In this document: one piece after another, positions 25,724 to 35,029 of the stretch
Position numbering within the stretch: position 1 is the first letter of the stretch
How the letters are laid out: each line of letters begins with the position of its first letter
NCBI RefSeq assembly: GCF_004358325.1
Contig: NZ_CP037940.1
Span: forward strand, 930,001 to 994,000
Direction: 5' to 3'
DNA length: 64,000 nucleotides
Origin: Periweissella cryptocerci
GTDB lineage: Bacteria > Bacillota > Bacilli > Lactobacillales > Lactobacillaceae
Notes under the pieces: generated by a model
Databases searched by the model: none
Told to the model about the DNA's origin: nothing
The model's input: the letters and a program-made list of their open reading frames with translations, nothing else
Program-made: the position numbers and the translations under genes

Positions 25724-26836
25724 TTAGAGCCCCATAATTTCTTTCTTCTTAGCGTCAAATTCATCTTGTGATAAAATATTGGCATCTAATAGTTCTTTTA
25801 ATTTTTTCAATGCATCAATTTGCTGGTCAAAAGTCATCCCACTTTTTTGTTCGGCATTGTTACCAAGATTTTGTGCCATATTCATGCCAAACATCATACC
25901 AGCACCATCACCCAATCCATTATCTTGAATGCCTTGAGCAATTTTTTGTTGGGCCGCAATATTGGCCGTTTTTTGTGAAACATCTTCGTAAGCCTTTGTG
26001 CTCATCTTGTTAGCTGAGTATTGCTTAACCAATTCACGTGAATCATGTGACAGTTCAAGTGATTCAATCCCAACTTTTATTAATTTAAAACCAAAACGTT
26101 CGTCCCAACTTCCCGCATTATGCGAATCATCAACAACGGCCTTGGCAATATCATTTGCCTGCGCAGACAACTCAGAAATTCGATAACTTTTCGATAATTT
26201 AGTCAGTGCAATCGTAAATGATTGCAAAAACTCGGCTAAAATTTGTGATCGTGCTTCGGAATTATCAAAAGAATAACTACTAACATTGGCAGGTAGGTAA
26301 TTTCTGATGAATTTCTCCGCATTTGTGATTTTTATTGAAAATGATCCATACGACTGAATGCCTAAGTCTGCCCCATAAAATAGATCATTATAAATCAATG
26401 GTCCATGTGTACCAAATTTGATACCACGAATTTCGCGTAAATTCACAAACGCTATCTGCTTCTGTGAATCCGTTTGACCGCCAAATTTAATACGATCCTT
26501 AACTTGATTAAAAATTGCACTACTAACCGTGTCTCCATCGAAAACACTCTCTTGGCCGTTACTGTATTCAAATTCACCCGGTTCGGTAATAACGTCTTCA
26601 ATTCCTGCCCCACTAAAAGTAAATGCAGCCGTATTTTCTGGTACAAAAATTTTAGACCCATTTGTAATTACGCCTTCTGAACCTGAATAATTTGTACCAC
26701 GTCCATTATTCGTTTGTTTAAAAACGCCCGGCGCGACCACTGTGTGTTCATCAAAAGGGCCAGCTGTGATTATATCTTTCCATTGATCGGCAAGTGTGCC
26801 ACTAATTGCACCCGTAATCGAATTTAACATTCCCAT
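25724..26836 (-). CDS. SPFH-domain protein, YdjI-like
   Basis: 370 residues. The N-terminal APGVFKQTNNGRGTNYSGSE, VPENTAAFTFSGAGIEDVI and GEFEYSNGQES blocks are typical of the YdjI (virion-core-like SPFH) family. The SPFH/band-7 core follows (YGSFSIKITNAEKFI, WDERFGFKLIKVGIESLEL). The C-terminus LKKLKELLDANILSQDEFDA is a SHOCT domain. AAGGAG precedes the ATG. In Bacillus, ydjI belongs to an envelope-stress operon with PspA-like and zinc-ribbon proteins, and a zinc-ribbon gene lies upstream here too. Cytoplasmic, membrane-associated. Confidence 0.85.
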   Translation of the reverse strand: MGMLNSITGAISGTLADQWKDIITAGPFDEHTVVAPGVFKQTNNGRGTNYSGSEGVITNGSKIFVPENTAAFTFSGAGIEDVITEPGEFEYSNGQESVFDGDTVSSAIFNQVKDRIKFGGQTDSQKQIAFVNLREIRGIKFGTHGPLIYNDLFYGADLGIQSYGSFSIKITNAEKFIRNYLPANVSSYSFDNSEARSQILAEFLQSFTIALTKLSKSYRISELSAQANDIAKAVVDDSHNAGSWDERFGFKLIKVGIESLELSHDSRELVKQYSANKMSTKAYEDVSQKTANIAAQQKIAQGIQDNGLGDGAGMMFGMNMAQNLGNNAEQKSGMTFDQQIDALKKLKELLDANILSQDEFDAKKKEIMGL

Positions 26837-26851
26837 GATGTATCAATCTCC

Positions 26852-27429
26852 TTATAGTTGTTGTTCGGTATCACAATATTCACAACGCACGATTTGACCT
26901 TTTCTGCCCGAAATCGGGGCACCACATCCAACACATTTTTGCGAAACCTTATTATTTGAATCCTTTGTCGCCAGTGCATTGGTATTCACACCGAAAGCAT
27001 CTTTCACGCTATCAATAGTCCCTTTCAAGGTTCCCGCAAGAAATGCTCCCCCGGGATAACATGCGTTTCTGGGGCAATAATATCTTCATCCGAATCTGTG
27101 ATTACATGATTAATTTCATTTGCCCAATTAGTAGCTTCTTTTCGATCAATAAATGAAAAAGTTTCGACGTGATTTTTGAAATAAATATCAAGATGGGAAT
27201 CGTCGATACCCGATAATTTAATTTGTACTTTATCATCAAACACCTTAATATCGCGCAAATTAAATGTGTCGATACCCTTTACACTACCAAACATCCCAAC
27301 ATTAACCCAAACTAGATTTCGATTAGTCAGCACAAGTTCACCTGATAAATGCTTGTTGCCAACGATGTGAGATCCACTCGTATATTCTTTCACCATTATT
27401 TCATTTGTATTCAATTGGTACTTAGACAT
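26852..27429 (-). pseudogene. GRAM/PH-like domain plus zinc-ribbon protein, frameshifted
   Basis: The first 134 codons (27429-27025) give HLSGELVLTNRNLVWVNVG, a GRAM/PH-like lipid-binding fold start, and DIYFKNHVETFSFIDRKEA. They then leave frame. In the next frame, from about 27050 to 26852, the protein continues GGAFLAGTLKGTIDSVKDAF then CVGCGAPISGRKGQIVRCEYCD, a four-cysteine zinc ribbon. One more base in the run of five C at 27048-27052 joins them into about 192 residues. It is just upstream of the SPFH gene and fits a client-recruiting partner. Lesion may be real or a base-calling error. Confidence 0.7.
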
Positions 27430-27513
27430 TTTTTTGCCTCATTTCATAATATATTTCTCAAACAACTATATACGAGAAACCAAAACTAAAATTAACTCAT
27501 ACCCTGTTCAGCG

Positions 27514-27795
27514 TTAATTTATCACATCACCTTTAAAATATTTTTTTGCGATTTTATATGCTGATGCTCTTAATATCCCAGTATTTAACGATCCATCGGT
27601 GCCAGTAAATGTTGCCTGTTCAATTCCGGGATCATCTGAAGTGACATTTTCAATCGTCTTGTTTGTTTCATCAATCAAGTAATACATAGAATAATCAGTA
27701 AAATCAATTTCAAATACTTTGTGTGTTTTATTATACGTAGCCTCTTGCACGGTCGCTTTTTTCGTCCGTTTCTTTGGCGCAGGTGTGTCTACCAA
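27514..27795 (-). CDS. Unknown 93-aa protein, N-terminus uncertain
   Basis: A lysine-rich start (PAPKKRTKKATVQEATYN) then VFEIDFTDYSMYYLIDETN, and ILRASAYKIAKKYFKGDVIN. The TTG start has no clear site and the frame is open further upstream to about 27860. Possibly truncated. No family recognised. Confidence 0.35.
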   Translation of the reverse strand: MVDTPAPKKRTKKATVQEATYNKTHKVFEIDFTDYSMYYLIDETNKTIENVTSDDPGIEQATFTGTDGSLNTGILRASAYKIAKKYFKGDVIN

Positions 27796-27943
27796 AGCAG
27801 TTTTCTTAGAACCCTTAGTGGAATTCCCAGCGGAATCATCACTAATCGTTTTACTTTCACTCTATGTGATAAATTAAGTGCATAAAACCTAGTTATGTTA
27901 ATCCCACCAATTTGGCTTAATTACGTTTCTCAAAAGTGAACAA

Positions 27944-28156
27944 TCAAACTACAAAAACATCGATGACTTGCTTCTTTAACCCATTAGCAATTTTTTTCGC
28001 AGTAGTTGGCCGCATCCGTTTTTTGTCATTCAAGTACTGATTTAACATACTTGAATCAACATTGATTAACTTTGCAAATGATTCTTGCGTAAAACCAAGT
28101 AACGCAATTTCTTCCTTAATCGCTTGCCCATCCCTAAAAATCAATGTAACTGCCAT
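27944..28156 (-). CDS. Small Xre-type DNA-binding regulator
   Basis: 70 residues from the ATG at 28156 (AGAGGTGAT upstream). A single helix-turn-helix: IALLGFTQESFAKLINVDSS then LNQYLNDKKRMRPTTAKKIA. It resembles HigA-like antitoxins and phage Cro proteins. It is divergent from the next Xre gene, so the two likely regulate the 150-bp region between them. Confidence 0.7.
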   Translation of the reverse strand: MAVTLIFRDGQAIKEEIALLGFTQESFAKLINVDSSMLNQYLNDKKRMRPTTAKKIANGLKKQVIDVFVV

Positions 28157-28308
28157 CATATCACCTCTTTTTGTTTCTTTTTGTTTCCCTACTTCGATAT
28201 ATTAGCATTTTAGTTTCCCACCTGCAAACATTATAACTTATCTTTAGTTTCGTTTTGTTTTTCTTATTGTTTTACCTTGTTATACTATTCTTAATACGAG
28301 GTATATGC

Positions 28309-28719
28309 ATGCAAACAAAAGAACAATTTGGAGCGTCAATTAAAGCAATTCGCGAACAAAAAAATTACACTGTCCGCCAAGTGGCACTATGGAGCGAAAT
28401 GTCACCTTCTTATCTCAGCCAAGTAGAAAATGCCAAGCGCGATATTCCTTCACCTAAGACCCTTCGTAAAATCGCAAAAGGATTACGCGTTTCAGAATAT
28501 AAGATTTTTAATCTTGCTGGCATTACTACTGAAAAAGCATTACCAATTGACAGCGAAATTGATTTAGCAAAATTACTAGCACACAACACGAATGGCATGA
28601 TTTTTAATGGTGCTACACTTTCAGCCAGCGATGTTCAAAAAGCGCTCGATGTTTTAACCGGCCTTTTCTGGGACAAAGTTAACTATCATGAAAATACAAA
28701 GCAAAAGAATGATGACTAG
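28309..28719 (+). CDS. Xre-family transcriptional regulator
   Basis: 136 residues from the ATG at 28309 (CGAGG upstream), although the frame is open before it. N-terminal HTH: SIKAIREQKNYTVRQVALWS then MSPSYLSQVENAKRDIPSPK. The C-terminal part (LPIDSEIDLAKLLAHN, DVQKALDVLTGLFWDKV) resembles the sensing or dimerisation tail of ImmR-like repressors. TATACT at 28281-28286 is a plausible -10 box. Ends at a strong terminator. Confidence 0.8.
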   Translation: MQTKEQFGASIKAIREQKNYTVRQVALWSEMSPSYLSQVENAKRDIPSPKTLRKIAKGLRVSEYKIFNLAGITTEKALPIDSEIDLAKLLAHNTNGMIFNGATLSASDVQKALDVLTGLFWDKVNYHENTKQKNDD

Positions 28720-28733
28720 GCGTAATGCAAACT

Positions 28734-28778
28734 AAAAAAGCTTAACCAGACGCAATGCGCTCACGGTTAAGCTTTTTT
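28734..28778 (+). terminator. Rho-independent terminator (recurring GCTTAACC type)
   Basis: AAAAAAGCTTAACC with GGTTAAGCTTTTTT; near-identical stem to 23525-23568. Works for the Xre gene and possibly both strands. Confidence 0.85.
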
Positions 28779-28813
28779 AGGCGGCAACTAAACACATCAT
28801 CCCCAAATCACTT

Positions 28814-30589
28814 TTAATGAAATTCTTTAGAATTCATTAGTGCAGCGATAAAACACACCATCACGCCAACTGGCCCAAGAAATAGTGTCAAAATTAAAAA
28901 TGGCGTCCAACCGACATCACGAAACCGGCGGATATTAAGCGGGAGTGATAAATATACTAATACGATTGAAAATCCAAGTACCAGGTTCATCACAATACTT
29001 ACTACTGAATTATTTTCACCAAATGTTGCTTGTAGTACACCTAGAATTACTTCTACACCAATGAATAATATTACGTTGCCGATAATTGCCAGCCAATATT
29101 CAGCGCGGGTTGTCTTGCCAGTAAAGTTAAAGGCATTCTTCCACATCCCAATAGTCGCTTCTATCAAACGTGGGCTGTGTCGGGGTATAGCCTCGGGCGT
29201 CTGTGTTTCCGCAAATGAATTTTCACTTTTGTAAACTATTGGTTCAACAGTCACATTTGCCTGCGTTGAAGCTTCGGATGTATATTGTTTATCCGCGGGC
29301 TTAACTTTATCCTTCATCGAACTAAAAATTTCCAAGAAATCCTTCAATTCATCGTGAAATTCAAACCGCACTGTCAAATCTGCTTTGTCTACATCAGATA
29401 AATAACGTTGCTCATATTCATCTGAAGGATAATTCCCTAATGTACCAAAATAAACACTCGCAAATATCTTTAAAATAAATTCTTCCAACGTTTCACCAAG
29501 CGCCGAAATGTCTTCTGGCCAACCAACCATCACCTTACCATCCGGCGTTGCCAAATCGACAAACAAAGTTGAACCATCACCAACCGTCGCAAATGGTAGC
29601 CACTTGGTATTACTTCGCAATTCAGTCCCAACTTGGTTAATTTCATAAGTATTTGCATCGCGGTAAAAACTTTTTTCAAAAAACATATTATCTAGTGATA
29701 CCATTTCATAGCTAGCAAAAATCCCCATCGCCGCCGTACCTTCACCATTGTGTTGCCGATACATAACCTTCAATGGCTCGGGGATTTTGAAGCCGAGTTT
29801 TATCTCAGCTTCTTTGATTTGTGCATCTGTCGCACCAGCGGGGAGTTCTTGCATTTTTTCAGGATACTTTAGCTTCAGTAAATCAAAAAGTAATTCCCAA
29901 CGTTTACTATTATTTGTTCCAAATGTATTATCAATTTTCTGCTGGAACGTGGTGAGCTCATGCAATTCTGTTGTGCTAAGTTCTCGCGAAACCTCATCAA
30001 TCAATGTGTACTTTGTCGCGTCAGCTTCCTTGTCCGCCAGATTATCAAGCTTAGTTGCTACATCCGGATTGATGATTTGTAACGTTTGTGTGGGCTTATC
30101 CGTTTCTTGAAGTTTAAGTCTCAGTTCGTTTGGGTAAATTGAATCATTTGTTACTGCTGTTTCACCACTCACACTTTTCTTTAACACGGTTTCCCATGCC
30201 AAAACTGCTTCTTCATACTCATAATTTTCATCAGCCACATCATACTTAAATTCATTATTTGAGTTTTGATTATTTATGTCATAGCTCATCCATACCTGCT
30301 GGGGGCGTTCTTGCTTGAACAGTTTAAACGTTTCAAATAAAACCCACATATACTCAGACGCTTCAACTTCAAATACCGATAAATCATCCTCATTCGGGTG
30401 TTTATCAGCACCGCTTTCAGCTAAAGTACTACGATCAAAGCCAAAAATTTTCCCGTTGTGTTCAAAGCGCATTTCCACTGTATCGGCTTCTGCCTGTCCT
30501 AGTAAATAGAACTTGTCCACACCTGCCGGAGTAATGTCATAGGTAACTTGAATTATGCTTTGTTGAATGATCGACAACGTATCCATCAT
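28814..30589 (-). CDS. Three-domain fusion: YezG-like, SMI1/KNR4 and DUF805 membrane domain
   Basis: 591 residues. Residues 1-140 (ITPAGVDKFYLLGQAEADTV, PQQVWMSYDINNQNSN, AVLAWETV) match the YezG-like proteins at 13563-14084. Residues 205-375 are a Knr4/Smi1 cell-wall-type SUKH domain (LGFKIPEPLKVMYRQHNGEG, WLPFATVGDGSTLFVDLA, LGETLEEFILKIF). Residues 480-591 are DUF805 (NAFNFTGKTTRAEYWLAIIGN, LPLNIRRFRDVGWTPFLILT) with four helices. So two immunity-type domains are joined to a membrane anchor. All three families occur as separate genes at 1-16210, the last two often coupled. It suggests that DUF805 tethers immunity domains to the membrane. Confidence 0.8.
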   Translation of the reverse strand: MMDTLSIIQQSIIQVTYDITPAGVDKFYLLGQAEADTVEMRFEHNGKIFGFDRSTLAESGADKHPNEDDLSVFEVEASEYMWVLFETFKLFKQERPQQVWMSYDINNQNSNNEFKYDVADENYEYEEAVLAWETVLKKSVSGETAVTNDSIYPNELRLKLQETDKPTQTLQIINPDVATKLDNLADKEADATKYTLIDEVSRELSTTELHELTTFQQKIDNTFGTNNSKRWELLFDLLKLKYPEKMQELPAGATDAQIKEAEIKLGFKIPEPLKVMYRQHNGEGTAAMGIFASYEMVSLDNMFFEKSFYRDANTYEINQVGTELRSNTKWLPFATVGDGSTLFVDLATPDGKVMVGWPEDISALGETLEEFILKIFASVYFGTLGNYPSDEYEQRYLSDVDKADLTVRFEFHDELKDFLEIFSSMKDKVKPADKQYTSEASTQANVTVEPIVYKSENSFAETQTPEAIPRHSPRLIEATIGMWKNAFNFTGKTTRAEYWLAIIGNVILFIGVEVILGVLQATFGENNSVVSIVMNLVLGFSIVLVYLSLPLNIRRFRDVGWTPFLILTLFLGPVGVMVCFIAALMNSKEFH

Positions 30590-30604
30590 TTCTTTTTGCC
30601 AATC

Positions 30605-30973
30605 TTAGCTATTGATTTCATCAACTCTAAGGTCCAGTACCAGGCCGCAGGTTTCATCGACCATCGGAAATTCATAAATTCGCTTACCAACCAATGTTAT
30701 AAACCGTTGCAGTTCTTGCAAACTACCACTAAATTCAACTTCGTGATAGCCGTCGTCATCCTTGATAAATTCCGTAACTGGTACGCCATACTCATCTTGC
30801 ATTCTTTCAAATGGGTACTGATCACTGTCACCAAGCTCCAATTCATAGGCAATCGCAACTCGATAATTATTGTCACTTTCATCTTCAAAGCGCTTATATA
30901 TATCATCACCAACCGCTTGATATTTTGACGAGTCGGCATACTTATTTAACTTTAAAGTTTTTAATATCTTCAT
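30605..30973 (-). CDS. Unknown 122-aa protein
   Basis: Start MKILKTLKLNKYADSS at 30973 with AAAGGGAAG upstream. Acidic body with YRVAIAYELELGDSDQYPFE, GYHEVEFSGSLQELQRFI and DETCGLVLDLRVDE. It lies 15 bp upstream of the fusion gene, so is likely co-transcribed with it. No family recognised; perhaps another immunity-type protein. Confidence 0.55.
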   Translation of the reverse strand: MKILKTLKLNKYADSSKYQAVGDDIYKRFEDESDNNYRVAIAYELELGDSDQYPFERMQDEYGVPVTEFIKDDDGYHEVEFSGSLQELQRFITLVGKRIYEFPMVDETCGLVLDLRVDEINS

Positions 30974-31109
30974 GACTCTTCCCTTTTTCAGCATTCTTTT
31001 ATGAATCAATTATTGCACATTTAATACTTCATATTCATAGAAATCTTCGCGATGCTACTTACCGGTCTTGTAGCTTTCTACGCTTTCCGTAAACATGCCA
31101 TGCCACGCT

Positions 31110-31147
31110 AAAAAGACAGTTAACCCATACAAGGTTAGCTGCCTTTA
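31110..31147 (-). terminator. Rho-independent terminator
   Basis: On the minus strand GGCAGCTAACC pairs with GGTTAACTGTC, followed by TTTTTAGC. It ends the short gene at 31198-31374. Confidence 0.65.
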
Positions 31148-31197
31148 TTAAATCCTGAAATCAAAAATCAATCCTACCACAAATAACCTAGTTTAAA

Positions 31198-31374
31198 CTA
31201 TTCTTCCTCCGGCTTTGGTAGAATCCGCAATGGTTCTGGAATGTTGAGACTCCCCCCAGTCTTGTGTCCATTAGCGTTCGCCGTTTCCAACTGATTAATC
31301 CAACGCACGGCTTCGGCCTTAGATTCCCCTTCAAAATACATTTCTTCAGTTTTAATACCAATTACTTGAAACAT
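31198..31374 (-). CDS. Unknown 58-aa protein
   Basis: Start MFQVIGIKTEEMYFEG at 31374, with AGAGGGAG 7 bp upstream; the longer frame upstream has no site. Contains GESKAEAVRWINQLETANAN and a proline/glutamate tail. Small standalone gene with its own terminator; family not recognised. Confidence 0.5.
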   Translation of the reverse strand: MFQVIGIKTEEMYFEGESKAEAVRWINQLETANANGHKTGGSLNIPEPLRILPKPEEE

Positions 31375-31440
31375 GTTTTGCTCCCTCTTTGATGATGACT
31401 TTTCTGTGTCGTGATAATCATCAGAATTTTTATTTATCAC

Positions 31441-31751
31441 CTGACTGGTCGTTTTCTTATCAAACCGACTATATCTAGCTTCTATTATAGCGCTTCTTGC
31501 CCATCAACAAAAATGCCCCCCGAAAAAGATAGCCATTGCTGACTAACTTATCTTTTTGCTATTAGCAATACTTAATGTTAGGCTTACGTTGTTTTACAAA
31601 CATTCACCTTCTGAGGACTAATCGTGATTCAGAAAATGGTGTTAACCTTTGTCATTGCATACTCAAAAAATATTCAGTGACCCACCTCGTTATTGGCGAT
31701 TCCGAAAATCGGACACGCGACTAACATTCACAGTAAGTTGGGGATAACTTT
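31441..31751. other. Intergenic region
   Basis: 311 bp without a gene. AAAAAGATA and TATCTTTTT at about 31519-31555 form a weak hairpin. The promoter of the gene at 31752 should lie in the right-hand part. Confidence 0.3.
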
Positions 31752-32291
31752 ATGAAAAAAACATATGGCGGAATCGCTGTAGCAATATTATTAATACTAA
31801 TTGGTATTTGGTTTTTTCAGAGCAACAAGGCAAGCAAACCGCGTGTCAACGATGTTTCCTATGGGGTTAAGTTAAACGTTAATTCATTTAGTAATGTATC
31901 GAAAACAAGCAACCATGACATTCAAAACACGACCACCCCTGGCAAAGACAAATTAGTCAGCGTCAATATTACATTGACTAACACGACTAAAAAGAAGATT
32001 GATTTTGATCCAAGTCAATTTGTTTTGAAATTGGCTGACGGCATAAAGTATCAACCATATACCGGTCCCATACCTTCCAAAGCGCCCTTCTTGGCATGGG
32101 CGAAAATCAACCCCAATCCTAAAGTGGTGTTTGACAACGTTATTCCCGTCGTCAAACCGAAAACATCGCGAACCGTAAATGTTGGCTTCGCCGTTCCACT
32201 CGATAGCACTATCACGAAGGAAGCGACGCTAATGTTCGTTGGCCTTAACCAAGGTACACCATATCGTAATTTTTCGTTAGATGTTCACTAA
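31752..32291 (+). CDS. Membrane-anchored DUF4352-like protein
   Basis: 179 residues. One N-terminal hydrophobic helix (GIAVAILLILIGIWFFQ), then an extracellular beta-rich domain with GKDKLVSVNITLTNTTKKKI, DFDPSQFVLKLADG and SRTVNVGFAVPL. This is the DUF4352/immunoglobulin-like layout of small surface proteins. GGGGATA precedes the start. It could be a lipid-less anchor protein of unknown ligand. A terminator follows. Confidence 0.65.
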   Translation: MKKTYGGIAVAILLILIGIWFFQSNKASKPRVNDVSYGVKLNVNSFSNVSKTSNHDIQNTTTPGKDKLVSVNITLTNTTKKKIDFDPSQFVLKLADGIKYQPYTGPIPSKAPFLAWAKINPNPKVVFDNVIPVVKPKTSRTVNVGFAVPLDSTITKEATLMFVGLNQGTPYRNFSLDVH

Positions 32292-32317
32292 CACATCGGT
32301 ATAATTGCAGCTCCTAT

Positions 32318-32349
32318 AAACGTAGCCCGTCGCTGGTTGCGTTTTTTTA
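32318..32349 (+). terminator. Rho-independent terminator
   Basis: AACGTAGCC pairs with GGTTGCGTT, followed by a T run. Confidence 0.6.
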
Positions 32350-32442
32350 TTGTCGTTGCATTTTATGCAAGAATTCTAATAATTTACAAAACCAATAGCT
32401 AATACTTATTCACCATCCCAACCATAAAATTTCTACTATCCT

Positions 32443-32535
32443 TCAAATATTCTTCACTTATACAATTTGTCAATGTTCACAAATTGTATACCCCCTATAC
32501 AATATTAAATCAAATAAAGCTCAAATATTCTTCAT
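32443..32535 (+). promoter_or_regulatory. Operator-like region of the LRR surface protein
   Basis: A perfect 10-bp inverted repeat, TACAATTTGT, 8 bp, ACAAATTGTA, at 32461-32488. Around it are two direct copies of TCAAATATTCTTCA at 32443-32456 and 32522-32535. It lies 70-160 bp before the start of the surface gene in AT-rich DNA. The layout suggests a regulator dimer site with flanking repeats. Confidence 0.55.
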
Positions 32536-32601
32536 TTTCCATCACTACAATTGTTTTTGTAAACACATTGCAAACAGTAAAAAAAAAGTGAGGTAAAGAT
32601 C

Positions 32602-34749
32602 ATGTCACAGAATATGCATCATAATATTTACAGCCACTTCCAACACACCATGCCTGCTAGTTTATATCGCAGTCATACTCATCATTGGGTTTATACCGGT
32701 CTTGCTACCATTACGTTACTTGGTGGTTTAGGTGCAACACCGGTCACATTGGTTCATGCTGCCGGTGTTGGGCAATCCGCAAAAATCGGCACCAACGCAA
32801 AATCCACCAAGAATGCCACTACTACAAAAGCAACGGCACAAAAGACCAAATCACCACGCGCAATCCCGGTGTCTAACCATACTTTTGTCGTGAACGATTT
32901 TACTTACACAACGAATAGCGATGGCACGCGGACAATCACTGGGTTCAATACTGGTAACTTTGACTACAATAGTTGGGACGGAATTCTCGCATTCCCAGCA
33001 GAATTGAGTACGGGCGCAAATAAAGTTACGGTGCTTGGCGAGTCTGCCTTTGCCAGTACCAAAGTGACTGCGGTTGATTTTACTAATCTCCCATCATTAA
33101 CTACACTCGTTTACGGGGCGTTTATGTACACGAGTTTAACCAGCCTTGATCTCAGCCCATTAGTTAATTTAGAATCAATCGGGCCACAAGTATTTGCCGC
33201 CGTGCCAAGCCTAACATCAGTTAACTTCACTAATTTGAATCATTTACAATCATTAGGAGGCGGAATTTTTAGTGGTTCCGCAATCACTGAGATTGATTTA
33301 ACTGCGCTACCAGCCTTAGAAATAATTGGTGGGCCAAGTTACTCTGGTGAACACACCGTTGATACCGGTGCGTTTAATAACTGTCCACAATTAAAAACTG
33401 TCAAAATCGCTAACATGGAAAGCCTACAAACAATTGGCCGGAGTGCTTTCAGAGATTGTGCTAGCTTAACCAGTGTTGAGTTAGCGCAACTGCCGGCATT
33501 AACTACGATTGATTGGCGCGCATTTAACAGCACGAATATAACTGATGTAATATTGAGCGATTTGCCAAGTTTAACATCTGTTGATTCCGGCTTTTATGGT
33601 ACTCAGTCTTTACACCAAATTACAATTAATAACATTAATCCAACGGTCGATATCGACAATGCCTTTTCAGGTACGCACAATCGCGGAATCGTGGTTCCAA
33701 CTACGCTAAATGACGTTGAAACGGCAAAAAAATTCGCCACCAAAATTAATGAGGCCGATAATAACAAATTTACCGGGCCGGATATTTGGTATGCTAACGC
33801 CACGGTCCAGTACACGTTCATCGACCAAGACAACAACCCGATTACCGTTGATGGCAACAACAAGCCGGTCACACCAATCGCACTTTCGGGGCCAATTGAT
33901 ACGCCATATACGGTGCCCGACGTTCCAGAAATTGCGGGTTATGGCGAACCAACCCTTTACTCCGGTGTAGCCACTGGAACGTTTACGTTTGCTCCACAAG
34001 AGGTTGTGTACAAATACCGCGCAACCGCCAAGCCATTCACGGTGTATTTGGTTGATGATGCTGGTGCCGAATTAAAAACGCAACAATATTCCGGTTTTGC
34101 CGATGAAAGTTTTGATTTGACCCCACCGGCTGTGGACGGCTACACGTTCAAAGAACTCGCCACCCGCCCCATCGTTGGTAACGACAACGCCCGGGCACTT
34201 ATCACCGAATTAACTTGGATTCGCAACGACGCCCTCAAAGGCACATCCGTAAAATTCGGTGCCAATAATGGGACGAGTTACAAATTTGTCTACAGCAAAA
34301 ATACCACCACACCCGATCCAAATTCAGATACGAACAACGGTACAAATACTGATGGCACTGGCACGAATACCAGTGGCGGCTCGAATACTGGTGGCGGGGC
34401 TGGTACGAATACCAGTGGCGGTTCGAATACTGGTGGCGGGGCTGGGGCTGGCACAACAGCGGATAAGGAACCTACCGATACTGCTAAAACGCCAACAATC
34501 GCGAATACGAATCCCACACCATTACCAACAAGTTTACCCGGTAGTGGTGGCGGTTCCCCAACTACCAGAACGCCAACGACACTCACAAATACACCGGCAT
34601 ACGGCTACACACCGGTCACCACTAGTAACTCAAGTCAGAAATTACCACAATCTGGTAACGCGACTAATCACTTGTTACCAGTAATCGGCACCGCCCTACT
34701 TGCTGGTATCCTTGGCAGCCTGTATGTATTTGGCAAAAAACGTCGCTAA
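32602..34749 (+). CDS. LPXTG-type surface protein with leucine-rich repeats and MucBP domains
   Basis: 715 residues. A long signal region ends near GATPVTLVHAAG. Residues 150-350 are BspA-like leucine-rich repeats (for example LPSLTTLVYGAFMYTSLTSL, MESLQTIGRSAFRDCASL). At 385-460 a MucBP-like domain (VQYTFIDQDNNPITVDG, GPIDTPYTVPDVPEIAGY) and at 465-540 a second related one (FTVYLVDDAGAELKTQQYSG) follow. Two near-identical GTNTSGGSNTGGGAG repeats lead to the anchor LPQSGNATNHLL, hydrophobic helix and KKRR. Likely an adhesin for mucus or host protein. GTGAGGT precedes the ATG. Confidence 0.9.
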   Translation: MSQNMHHNIYSHFQHTMPASLYRSHTHHWVYTGLATITLLGGLGATPVTLVHAAGVGQSAKIGTNAKSTKNATTTKATAQKTKSPRAIPVSNHTFVVNDFTYTTNSDGTRTITGFNTGNFDYNSWDGILAFPAELSTGANKVTVLGESAFASTKVTAVDFTNLPSLTTLVYGAFMYTSLTSLDLSPLVNLESIGPQVFAAVPSLTSVNFTNLNHLQSLGGGIFSGSAITEIDLTALPALEIIGGPSYSGEHTVDTGAFNNCPQLKTVKIANMESLQTIGRSAFRDCASLTSVELAQLPALTTIDWRAFNSTNITDVILSDLPSLTSVDSGFYGTQSLHQITINNINPTVDIDNAFSGTHNRGIVVPTTLNDVETAKKFATKINEADNNKFTGPDIWYANATVQYTFIDQDNNPITVDGNNKPVTPIALSGPIDTPYTVPDVPEIAGYGEPTLYSGVATGTFTFAPQEVVYKYRATAKPFTVYLVDDAGAELKTQQYSGFADESFDLTPPAVDGYTFKELATRPIVGNDNARALITELTWIRNDALKGTSVKFGANNGTSYKFVYSKNTTTPDPNSDTNNGTNTDGTGTNTSGGSNTGGGAGTNTSGGSNTGGGAGAGTTADKEPTDTAKTPTIANTNPTPLPTSLPGSGGGSPTTRTPTTLTNTPAYGYTPVTTSNSSQKLPQSGNATNHLLPVIGTALLAGILGSLYVFGKKRR

Positions 34750-34801
34750 AGTTTTTTAAGCCTACGCACACATGAATATTCTGGGGTACGATTCCCCCAA
34801 A

Positions 34802-34845
34802 TGACCCGATTTCACCTCCCAGCTGAGGTAGCAATCGGGTTATTT
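34802..34845 (+). terminator. Rho-independent terminator
   Basis: TGACCCGATT and AATCGGGTTA form the stem, followed by TTTTG. Ends the surface-protein transcript. Confidence 0.75.
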
Positions 34846-34932
34846 TGTGTCTGCAGCAAACGACATTACGCCTTTAGCTTGGATTTTCTTAAAAAACTTT
34901 TTAAACGCTCGACTCAATCTGATATTATTGAT

Positions 34933-34992
34933 ATAAAGAGTAAGAGATAGTAAGATTATGTCATAAAGAGTAAGAGACAGTAAGATTATGTC
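34933..34992 (+). repeat. Two tandem 30-bp direct repeats upstream of the ATPase
   Basis: 34933-34962 and 34963-34992 match except for one T/C difference (AGAGATAG against AGAGACAG). Core AGAGTAAGAGA-AGTAAGATT. The same pair, with the same T/C order and 30-bp spacing, recurs downstream of the gene at 36149-36199. Confidence 0.9.
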
Positions 34993-35029
34993 TTACCTAT
35001 CAACAACTATTTAGAAAAGGAGGCAAACT

